Shown: piece after piece, positions 42,983-49,355 of the stretch
Position numbering within the stretch: the stretch's first letter is position 1
Layout of the letters: every line of letters starts with the position of its first letter
Made by a program: the position numbers and the translations under genes
The notes under the pieces: model-generated
What the model saw: only the letters and a program-made list of their open reading frames with translations
Databases searched by the model: none
Told to the model about the DNA's origin: nothing
Assembly: GCA_001564065.1 (NCBI GenBank)
Contig: LKNA01000015.1
Location: forward strand, 1-49,355
Direction: 5' to 3'
DNA: 49,355 nt
DNA from: Chitinophagaceae bacterium T5-Br10_B2g13
GTDB taxonomy: Bacteria > Bacteroidota > Rhodothermia > Balneolales > Balneolaceae

Positions 42983-43630
42983 ATGCTTGCAAAGGAAGGT
43001 TTTCCAACAATTACTGTTGTTTTTGGGTTTAGTTTACTTGTCATATTTGCTCTCTCATACGCACCTGCCTGGCTTGGATATATTGTATATCCAATTTTGG
43101 CGCTACTCTGTGGATTGGTACTCTATTTTTTCAGAGATCCGGACAGAGTTACCCCCGATGATAACTCATTAATCATATCTCCGGCAGACGGTAAAATAGT
43201 ACTCATTCAAAAGGTAATGGAAGATGAGTATGTTGGGAAGGAGTTGACTCAGGTGAGTATTTTTCTGTCACCGCTCAATGTACACGTTAACAGAAATCCA
43301 ATATCAGGGAAACTGGAATATTTAAAGTACTATCCCGGTAAATATTTAATGGCCTGGGAAGATCATGCATCAGAAATGAATGAGAGGGCTCATTTTGGTG
43401 TAATGCACCCGTCCGGAATGAAAATGATGTTTAAACAGATTACCGGATTTTTAGCCCGTCGTATTGTCTACAATATTGAAGAAGGGGATCAGCTAAAAGC
43501 CGGCGATAGGTTTGGTATCATGAAATTCGGCTCCAGAATGGATCTTCTGCTTCCTGAAAATGTTACGATAAACGTAGAAATAGGTGATAAAACAGTAGCT
43601 GGTGAGTCCATCATTGGTAAAATCAATTAA
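42983..43630 (+). CDS. psd: Phosphatidylserine decarboxylase proenzyme
   Basis: A 215-residue short-form decarboxylase producing phosphatidylethanolamine. FFRDPDRVTPDDNSLIISPADGK is the start of the catalytic domain and IFLSPLNVHVNRNPISG the conserved core. The processing site is FGSRMD, with cleavage between Gly183 and Ser184 to form the pyruvoyl group. An N-terminal hydrophobic segment pair anchors it in the membrane. It is followed after two bases by pssA, the preceding step in the same pathway. Confidence 0.93.
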   Translation: MLAKEGFPTITVVFGFSLLVIFALSYAPAWLGYIVYPILALLCGLVLYFFRDPDRVTPDDNSLIISPADGKIVLIQKVMEDEYVGKELTQVSIFLSPLNVHVNRNPISGKLEYLKYYPGKYLMAWEDHASEMNERAHFGVMHPSGMKMMFKQITGFLARRIVYNIEEGDQLKAGDRFGIMKFGSRMDLLLPENVTINVEIGDKTVAGESIIGKIN

Positions 43631-43632
43631 CA

Positions 43633-44454
43633 ATGAAATATCCAATACAAAAGCTACGGTTCAAAAAGGATAGAAAGCGGAAAAAGAGAAAACTTAAACC
43701 AATTCCCAGAATTGTTGTCCCCAGCTTTTTTACTCTGATGAACCTTTTTTGCGGATTTCTCTCAATCATTTTGGTTGCAGATGGAAATCTTGTTGCAGGA
43801 GCATGGCTTATTGTACTTGCCGGTTTATTTGATGCACTTGATGGGTTTATGGCTAGACTCGCCAACGCTACAAGCGAATTCGGAATGGAGCTCGATTCCA
43901 TCAGTGATGTGGTTTCATTTGGTGTAGCTCCGGGATTCCTGATTTACACGTTTGCACTAAACGAACTCGCAATTATCGGAATTCTGCTCAGTGCACTCCC
44001 ACCATTATGCGGAGCTATTCGATTGGCACGATACAATGTAGAAACTAAATATGCTGAATCAGATTACTTCAGAGGCCTACCAATTCCTGCACAGGCTGTA
44101 ATGTTTGCCGGTTTTTACCTGACATTCAATAACAAACTCTTTCTGTTTGACGGCTTTGAACAGGGTGTAATTGGAGTTCTGATTCCGGTAGTTATTCTTC
44201 TCTCTTTTCTGATGGTCAGTACTATTCCGTTTGACAAAATTCCTCGGTTTGACCGGGAGTCTGTTAAAAAATACAAAGGAAGGCTAATCCTGTTGGCAGC
44301 TTATCTGGTTACTATTTTAATCCTCCAGGATATCGGGCTAATTATTGTATTTTCATTCTTTATTCTGAAAGGATTATTTATTGGTCTATATATTTTCTGG
44401 AAACAGGCATTTACTGACGATCCGGACCCGCTGGACAACGGAATCAATTTTTAG
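43633..44454 (+). CDS. pssA: CDP-diacylglycerol-serine O-phosphatidyltransferase
   Basis: A 273-residue multi-pass enzyme making phosphatidylserine. The CDP-alcohol phosphotransferase signature is complete: D67, D70, G71, A74, R75, G84, D88 and D92 within DALDGFMARLANATSEFGME. A basic N-terminal stretch (KKDRKRKKRKLK) precedes the first membrane segment. Its product is the substrate of Psd, encoded two bases upstream. Confidence 0.92.
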   Translation: MKYPIQKLRFKKDRKRKKRKLKPIPRIVVPSFFTLMNLFCGFLSIILVADGNLVAGAWLIVLAGLFDALDGFMARLANATSEFGMELDSISDVVSFGVAPGFLIYTFALNELAIIGILLSALPPLCGAIRLARYNVETKYAESDYFRGLPIPAQAVMFAGFYLTFNNKLFLFDGFEQGVIGVLIPVVILLSFLMVSTIPFDKIPRFDRESVKKYKGRLILLAAYLVTILILQDIGLIIVFSFFILKGLFIGLYIFWKQAFTDDPDPLDNGINF

Positions 44455-44459
44455 AAGGA

Positions 44460-44963
44460 TTACATACTTTTTTCAATTTCCCGGTTTACAAATTTTTCGA
44501 TTTTAATAGCATTTTCCTCAGTTAGCGGGATTACTCTCCCAAAAAGCTGAGCCATATAGAGCCAATCATCCGACTTTCCTTTTTTAAACCGTACGCATCG
44601 ATCTTTCTTAGCGAAATCGTTGTAAAGTGATTTATTTGGCATTTGATCGACTTTCAATTCTTTGATCTTTTGAAGTCGAAAATCCTCTTCATATACCAGC
44701 CGATCTCTTACATAGTAGCTTAAAAATAGCGTTCCATCTTCTGAAGTGAATTCGATCACAACTTTTCCATCTTTTACTTTGAACAAACTCAGAACCATCA
44801 AAGCAAAAAATGAGAAAGAGATTAACCGTAAATAACCCTCAAGCAGCACCGCATCAACCATTAGGTAGTAAGCAAATAAAATGATTGCGGCCAAACCACT
44901 TACAGCGGCGATAATTGGCCAAAAACGGGAATATTTCTCTTCAATTTTTAAAGTTTGGCTCAT
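44460..44963 (-). CDS. Membrane-anchored protein of unknown function
   Basis: A 167-residue protein with two N-terminal membrane segments (~15-33 and 40-60), then a soluble domain of ~105 residues. The soluble part (VVIEFTSEDGTLFLSYYVRD then FRLQKIKELKVDQMP) looks like a PH-like beta-sandwich, which is inference. It overlaps the upstream D-threonine-aldolase-like gene by four bases (ATGA). No family is recognised. Confidence 0.6.
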   Translation of the reverse strand: MSQTLKIEEKYSRFWPIIAAVSGLAAIILFAYYLMVDAVLLEGYLRLISFSFFALMVLSLFKVKDGKVVIEFTSEDGTLFLSYYVRDRLVYEEDFRLQKIKELKVDQMPNKSLYNDFAKKDRCVRFKKGKSDDWLYMAQLFGRVIPLTEENAIKIEKFVNREIEKSM

Positions 44964-46027
44964 GACAAAATTCGCTTTTGGATGATTTCACCGTCTGTAG
45001 TGTGATAGCAATCAAATAAATTAACAGTTAAGCATGAATGAATAGGCAAAATATTTATAAAATTTTCTTCATCAGTTAGGGCTGAATCAAAACCACTCAA
45101 CGTTCCGTGTTCCTGTGAGAGAGCTGTTAACGTTACACCTTTAATGGGGGAAATTTTATTATCTTTAAATTTAAACGCCTGCCCATAAGTTTTAGATCCG
45201 TCATGTTCGATATAATCTTTTGAAAAGTGAACTGCACCTCCATGTACAATCGCTTTATTATCACGAATTGCTTGGCTTACCGGTACCTTAACGTATACCG
45301 CAACATCATCAGGACTACAACTTCCAATTTGAACCTGCATCCAATCATAAAATACCAGGTTGCCCGGAGTGATCTCATCAATTCCTTCAAAGTCATCTAA
45401 AACTGATGCAGATGGTGTATCGCCCAGGGAAGTTTTAGCAGAAGGGTATAGCTGCTTTAATTCTCTTAATGCGGTAATAGAGTTTTTAACCTTTTCTTTA
45501 ATTTCTGATTTACTTCGGGCTTTATAGGTGCCACCGTCGTGAATATAAAATCCATGAAACTCAGATAACTGTCCCTCTTCAATTGATTGAATTAAACTTT
45601 CTATTTCACCTTTTCTGGAAACTGGTATTCCACTGCGTCCATAACCGGCGTCAATTTCAATGTAAACCTTAAACTGTTTCTCTAATTCTTTATTGAGAAG
45701 TGACAGGTCATCCTCGTTATTTATGAATAGTCTCAAACTGGCTTTTTTCTGCAGATCTTGTAAGCCGGGAACCATTCCTTTATAAAAGGGAAATGCGATC
45801 GTAAGGTCGTCCCAGTTATCCTGAACAAAGTATTTTGCCATATCAACCGAAGAGACTGTAATCCCCGTTACACCGGCTTCCCGAAACCAGCGTCCTATAG
45901 CGATTGATTGGTGTGTTTTAAAATGAGGTCGAAAGTTAAGCTTATGCTGTTTTGCCTTGTTAGCTATTCTGGAAATATTATTCTTGCAGCGGGTTTTATC
46001 TAGAATAAGTAATGGATGATGTGTCAT
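44960..46027 (-). CDS. D-threonine aldolase / D-serine dehydratase-like PLP enzyme
   Basis: A 355-residue fold-type III PLP enzyme. NFRPHFKTHQS places the PLP lysine at residue 37. VYIEIDAGYGRSGIP and EFHGFYIHDGGTYKA form the barrel's substrate side. The C-terminal beta domain ends with LSQEHGTL and ILPIHSCLTVNLFDCYH, with the His/Cys pair that binds metal in D-threonine aldolase and DSD1-type dehydratases. Exact D-amino acid substrate unknown. It is divergent from the rimB-like gene. Confidence 0.82.
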   Translation of the reverse strand: MTHHPLLILDKTRCKNNISRIANKAKQHKLNFRPHFKTHQSIAIGRWFREAGVTGITVSSVDMAKYFVQDNWDDLTIAFPFYKGMVPGLQDLQKKASLRLFINNEDDLSLLNKELEKQFKVYIEIDAGYGRSGIPVSRKGEIESLIQSIEEGQLSEFHGFYIHDGGTYKARSKSEIKEKVKNSITALRELKQLYPSAKTSLGDTPSASVLDDFEGIDEITPGNLVFYDWMQVQIGSCSPDDVAVYVKVPVSQAIRDNKAIVHGGAVHFSKDYIEHDGSKTYGQAFKFKDNKISPIKGVTLTALSQEHGTLSGFDSALTDEENFINILPIHSCLTVNLFDCYHTTDGEIIQKRILS

Positions 46028-46194
46028 CTGCTTTATTTAGAGCCGAATTAATGATTTAATGAAGTATAGGAGGCTTTAAAACTCTTTAACAGTACCATTT
46101 GAAGTTCATTGTCTATCAAAATCATTCGATTAAAATATTGAATGAATTACACGTTAAAAGGTCTTATTATTGAACCATCAAAAAAAGGAAAAAC

Positions 46195-46641
46195 TTGCAA
46201 AAAAAGAACAGAAAACTCATCATTGGCAGATTGGAGAAAATTGACTTTCCTGAATTTTCTATCTCAAATCTGGATGCAAAAATTGATACCGGTGCATACA
46301 CTTCCAGTTTACACTGCCATCATATAGAGCCATTTGAACAAAATGGAGAGCAGTGGGTGAAATTTATTGTACTGGATCCCAATCACCCTGAGTATGAGGA
46401 AAATCCTTTCTCTTCTCCCGTTCATAAAGTTCGAAAGGTAAAAAGCTCAAATGGACAGATACAGGAACGCTATACCATAAAGAGAAAAGCAAAATTTTTC
46501 GGAAAAAAACGCACAATCGAACTAACACTTACTGACAGGTCAGAAATGAAATTTCCAGTTTTAATTGGCCGTAAATTTCTGTCTGACAGATTTTTAGTCG
46601 ATGTATCTAAAAAATATTTAACTCTTCAAGGATTATCTTAA
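46195..46641 (+). CDS. RimB-like ATP-dependent zinc protease family protein (DUF785)
   Basis: A 148-residue aspartic-protease-like-fold protein. [20 protein letters not shown] carries the family's Asp-Thr-Gly and His, and [17 protein letters not shown] is the second strand pair. In Pseudomonas the RimB homologue acts beside RimK in the rim operon, which modifies ribosomal protein S6 with glutamates. The start is TTG at 46195. rimK begins two bases after its stop. Confidence 0.85.
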   Translation: MQKKNRKLIIGRLEKIDFPEFSISNLDAKIDTGAYTSSLHCHHIEPFEQNGEQWVKFIVLDPNHPEYEENPFSSPVHKVRKVKSSNGQIQERYTIKRKAKFFGKKRTIELTLTDRSEMKFPVLIGRKFLSDRFLVDVSKKYLTLQGLS

Positions 46642-46643
46642 AC

Positions 46644-47576
46644 ATGCAGCACCCATCTTATAAAATAGCAATTCTATCCAGGAATAAATCGCTTTATTCT
46701 ACAAAAAGGTTGATTGAAACGATCGAGAATAAGGGGCATGAAGCTGTTATTTTAGATCACTTGAAGTGTGATATCGTAATTGAGCAGGATCGTCCATCTA
46801 TTTATTACATGGGTGAAAGACTTAAAGGGATAGATGCTGTAATTCCACGAATTGGCGCTTCAGTTACCTTTTACGGTGCTGCTGTAGTTCGTCAGTTTGA
46901 AATGATGAATGTACCTACAGCTGTAGAATCTCAGGCACTAGTGCGATCACGTGATAAACTGAGAAGCCTACAAATACTGGCCAGGGCAAATGTAGGAATG
47001 CCAAAAACAGTGTTTACAAACTATAGTAAAGAAGTAAAGAAGATTATAGACAGTGTGGGAGGTGCTCCCTTAATCGTTAAGCTTCTGGAAGGAACTCAGG
47101 GATACGGAGTTGTTTTGGCACCAACCAAAAAAGCTGCTGAATCCATTATTGAGGCATTTCACAGCATGAAAGCACGAGTGATTGTACAGGAGTTTATTGA
47201 AGAGGCTAAAGGCGCGGATATTCGGGCTTTTATAATTGATAATAAGGTTGTTGGAGCAATGAAAAGGCAAGGGAAGGAGGGAGAGTTCAGATCAAACCTG
47301 CACCAGGGAGGTACCGGAGAATTAATTAAACTTTCAAAAGAGGAACGAAAAGTGGCATTGACTGCAGCTAAAGCTATGGGATTGTCTGTTGCCGGTGTGG
47401 ATATGCTACAGTCGGAACGTGGGCCGCTCGTGCTAGAAGTAAACTCTTCACCCGGACTGGAAGGAATTGAAAAAACCACCAATAAAGATATTGCTTCTGA
47501 AGTGATAAGTTATGTTGAAAAGCTTATAGAGAATTCTAAACTCAAAAAGAACAAGAAGTTTAAATCCAATGCCTGA
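46644..47576 (+). CDS. rimK: RimK-type ATP-grasp ligase (ribosomal protein S6 glutamylation)
   Basis: A 310-residue ATP-grasp ligase. [60 protein letters not shown] and [14 protein letters not shown] are the family order of nucleotide and metal segments. RimK adds glutamate residues to the C-terminus of S6 in E. coli; S6 is the expected target, not shown here. A lysine-rich tail ([12 protein letters not shown]) extends the C-terminus. It overlaps the next gene by eight bases. Confidence 0.9.
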   Translation: MQHPSYKIAILSRNKSLYSTKRLIETIENKGHEAVILDHLKCDIVIEQDRPSIYYMGERLKGIDAVIPRIGASVTFYGAAVVRQFEMMNVPTAVESQALVRSRDKLRSLQILARANVGMPKTVFTNYSKEVKKIIDSVGGAPLIVKLLEGTQGYGVVLAPTKKAAESIIEAFHSMKARVIVQEFIEEAKGADIRAFIIDNKVVGAMKRQGKEGEFRSNLHQGGTGELIKLSKEERKVALTAAKAMGLSVAGVDMLQSERGPLVLEVNSSPGLEGIEKTTNKDIASEVISYVEKLIENSKLKKNKKFKSNA

Positions 47577-48513
47577 TTTCATAGAGATAAATGGTGAAAA
47601 AGTTGCTAGAGGAGAGGATAAACTTATTAATCTCTCAATCGCCAGGCTTCCAACCTATACCAGCATTGATTTACCGGTACGAGTCATTAGAGGAAATAAT
47701 CCCGGCCCGGTTCTGCTCATTTCAGGCGGTTTGCACGGTGATGAAATAAACGGTATCGAAATTGTGCGTCGGATGCTGGTAAAAAATGTTCTTAAACCGG
47801 AAAATGGATCAGTAATTGCAATTCCATTGATGAATGTTTACGGGTTTATACAAAACGTGCGCGGTGTTCCGGACGGAAAGGATATCAACCGCAGTTTTCC
47901 CGGTTCTAAAAATGGTTCGCTAGCCAATTTGGTGGCTTATAACATAATGAATGAGATCATACCCATAATCGATTATGGTATCGATTTTCACACCGGCGGT
48001 GCCAGCAGAGCAAACTTTCCGCAAATAAGATGCACATTTGATGTACCTGAAAATATAGAACTTGCCAAAATATTTTCTCCACCTGTAATTTTACACTCTA
48101 AGTTAATTGAGAAGTCGTTCCGAAAGGCCGCTCATAAAAAAGGGAAACAAATCCTGGTATTTGAAACCGGTGAATCCCTCCGAATTGACCACTCAGGTAT
48201 TGAGGAGGCCATTAAAGGGACACAAAGATTAATGAAACACTTAGCAATGATCAGAAACGCTCCTGAGCCTCAACAAACTGAAATTTTTGAAAAATCGAGC
48301 TGGGTCAGAGCAAAAATCGCCGGGTTGTTTCACCCAAAAGTGGAATTGGGGGATAATATCAGTAAAAGGCAGCTTTTAGGACGAATTACAGACCCTTATG
48401 GAAATGAAACTGTAAAAGTAGTGAGCAACTACAATGGCAAAGTTATTGGCCTAAATTATAATCCGGTTGTTCACAAAGGAGACGCAATTTTACACATCGC
48501 AAACAGAACTTAG
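47569..48513 (+). CDS. Succinylglutamate desuccinylase/aspartoacylase-family zinc hydrolase
   Basis: A 314-residue M14-like zinc hydrolase. [18 protein letters not shown] holds the His/Glu zinc ligands, [10 protein letters not shown] is the arginine-binding loop, and [19 protein letters not shown] supplies the third ligand. [15 protein letters not shown] contains the catalytic Glu. The last ~70 residues form a lipoyl-like beta domain. Its overlap with rimK suggests a linked role, for example acting on glutamyl or related amide products, but this is inference. Confidence 0.85.
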   Translation: MPDFIEINGEKVARGEDKLINLSIARLPTYTSIDLPVRVIRGNNPGPVLLISGGLHGDEINGIEIVRRMLVKNVLKPENGSVIAIPLMNVYGFIQNVRGVPDGKDINRSFPGSKNGSLANLVAYNIMNEIIPIIDYGIDFHTGGASRANFPQIRCTFDVPENIELAKIFSPPVILHSKLIEKSFRKAAHKKGKQILVFETGESLRIDHSGIEEAIKGTQRLMKHLAMIRNAPEPQQTEIFEKSSWVRAKIAGLFHPKVELGDNISKRQLLGRITDPYGNETVKVVSNYNGKVIGLNYNPVVHKGDAILHIANRT

Positions 48514-48515
48514 AC

Positions 48516-48848
48516 ATGAATTCAGACTTACTATTTTACGTTGTATCAGCCAGAAAATGGTCAAATTTAACCAGAGGAGGGTTATTTAAGCCAGAAGAGC
48601 TCCTTGAAGAGAATAAAATTACGCTACTGGCGGCCGAAACTGTCAATGACTATTTAAATAACAAGTTTTCAGGTCGTAAGAACCTGTTTTTACTTATTAT
48701 TGATATCACAAGTATGGAGAAGAGGCCTAAAAAACAAGGTGATGTATTTGTGGTTGAAAATGCCATTCCCGTGGATGCTATTTTGGATAAAATTCGTCTG
48801 GATAGCAACAAAGAAGGGAAATTTGATATTCAAATTGATCAAAATTGA
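48516..48848 (+). CDS. DUF952-like small protein
   Basis: A 110-residue protein: YVVSARKWSNLTRGGLFKPE, then FSGRKNLFLLIIDITSMEKR, then VVENAIPVDAILDKI. This order (W-x-x-x after the first strand, a later F-x-G-R-x-x-L-x-LL-x-ID strand, then a P-x-DAI helix) resembles DUF952, whose fold is ADP-ribosyltransferase-like. The usual FIHCS motif is changed (ITLLAAETVN), so the match is tentative. It is the last gene of the rim group, two bases after the desuccinylase. Confidence 0.5.
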   Translation: MNSDLLFYVVSARKWSNLTRGGLFKPEELLEENKITLLAAETVNDYLNNKFSGRKNLFLLIIDITSMEKRPKKQGDVFVVENAIPVDAILDKIRLDSNKEGKFDIQIDQN

Positions 48849-48864
48849 TCAACAATCATTTTAC

Positions 48865-49230
48865 TCAATTGTTCTGTGAATTAACTTTAGAGATAGATTC
48901 TGTAAGCACATCAAATGAGATAGGCTTGATGAGATAATCTAAAAAACCATACTTATTAGCTCTCTCTTTAAATTTACTGTCTGAGTTACCGGTGATATAG
49001 ATTACTGCCAGATCAATTTCCTTTTTTATTGTTTCAACGACTTGTATACCATCAATATCATCCTTGAGCTGAATATCCATAAGGACCAGATCGGGAGAGG
49101 TTTCTTTAATTTTCCTGATCGCTTCAGATCCTTCAATTGCAGTTCCGCAAATTGTATGACCCAGACGGTCGAGCATCTTTTTTAGCATTAGTTGCAGAAC
49201 CTGATCGTCTTCGACAATAAATATTTTCAT
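48865..49230 (-). CDS. Receiver-only response regulator (second copy)
   Basis: A 121-residue CheY-like receiver from the ATG at 49230 (KIFIVEDDQVLQ). An ATG at 49251 would add seven unneeded residues. Pocket residues are EDD, the phospho-Asp in LVLMDIQLKDDIDGIQ, Thr in VIYITGNSDS and Lys in YLIKPISFDVL. It has the same D-(E/D)-(L/I)-DGI insertion as the receiver at 28064-28441, so the two are paralogous. There is no output domain and no kinase nearby. It is convergent with the rim operon. Confidence 0.87.
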   Translation of the reverse strand: MKIFIVEDDQVLQLMLKKMLDRLGHTICGTAIEGSEAIRKIKETSPDLVLMDIQLKDDIDGIQVVETIKKEIDLAVIYITGNSDSKFKERANKYGFLDYLIKPISFDVLTESISKVNSQNN

Positions 49231-49355
49231 ACCGTAAATGAAATAGGACAATAGTTTAATGATAAGGTAATAAAATTATTGAGATACCTGTAATAGTACA
49301 TAGAAAGTAGTATAATATATATTATGTAAAGTTAAGTTGATTATTGATCAATCCC

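Noticed and set aside
1..49355. tRNA, rRNA, CRISPR array, integrase or prophage
   Set aside because: I saw no cloverleaf, rRNA segment, regularly spaced repeats, or integrase/transposase motifs; only the palindrome-ended repeats hint at mobile DNA.

Overview
The window looks like chromosomal DNA from a Balneolota/Bacteroidota-type bacterium (Balneola, Gracilimonas or Rhodohalobacter-like). This rests on gene content, not on a marker gene: a PorV/PorQ-type outer-membrane protein, BshC of bacillithiol synthesis, a LuxE/LuxC-like pair, a crtY-blh retinal pair, receiver-only response regulators, and many genes without a clear Shine-Dalgarno. No rRNA, tRNA, CRISPR array, integrase or intact transposase was seen.

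Layout. 1-2.5 kb is a decaying accessory stretch: the tail of an unidentified gene, a methyltransferase remnant lacking its SAM-binding N-terminus, a small DUF5652-like membrane protein, and an HNH endonuclease gene split by an apparent one-base deletion. 2.5-8.1 kb holds a sugar-porter MFS gene overlapping a solute-binding lipoprotein gene whose lipobox cysteine codon reads TGA, a DUF4412-like secreted protein, dps, three copies of a palindrome-ended intergenic repeat (two in a 302-bp tandem), and a secreted DsrE-like protein. 8.4-15.5 kb has an uncharacterised 599-aa protein, blh and crtY, a PorV/PorQ-like protein, agmatine deiminase and an unknown secreted protein. 15.8-23 kb is housekeeping (gatB, a thioredoxin-fold lipoprotein without CxxC, tpiA, purD), then the LuxE/LuxC-like pair. 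23.1-28.5 kb has holA, an ECF sigma factor with a small possible anti-sigma partner behind a perfect 13-bp hairpin, then a convergent group with a receiver protein, a patatin/beta-barrel protein and a TPR protein. 28.5-33.5 kb has a SUI1/YciH protein with a membrane protein, then a bifunctional nuclease, bshC, 5-formyl-THF cyclo-ligase, a PspC protein and tmk. 33.5-37.2 kb is an RND/MMPL transporter with a DUF1302-like outer-membrane protein. 37.3-44.5 kb is a long forward run: SRPBCC protein, aroE, pgeF, histone-deacetylase-like protein, dxr, rseP, psd, pssA. 44.5-49.3 kb has a D-threonine-aldolase-like gene with a membrane protein, a rimB-like/rimK/desuccinylase/DUF952-like operon, and a second receiver-only protein.

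How the genes work together. crtY and blh give lycopene to beta-carotene to retinal, which implies a rhodopsin elsewhere in the genome. LuxE/LuxC-like proteins suggest acyl activation and reduction to aldehyde. psd and pssA are consecutive steps to phosphatidylethanolamine. The RND/DUF1302 pair suggests envelope lipid or hydrophobic-compound transport. The rimB-rimK group suggests C-terminal glutamylation or related peptide modification.

I did not find a clearly new defence or mobile system. The best leads are the stop codon exactly at a lipidation cysteine, the hairpin between sigma and putative anti-sigma genes, the tandem repeat whose body and linker have diverged very unequally, and the uncharacterised 599-aa cysteine-containing protein.
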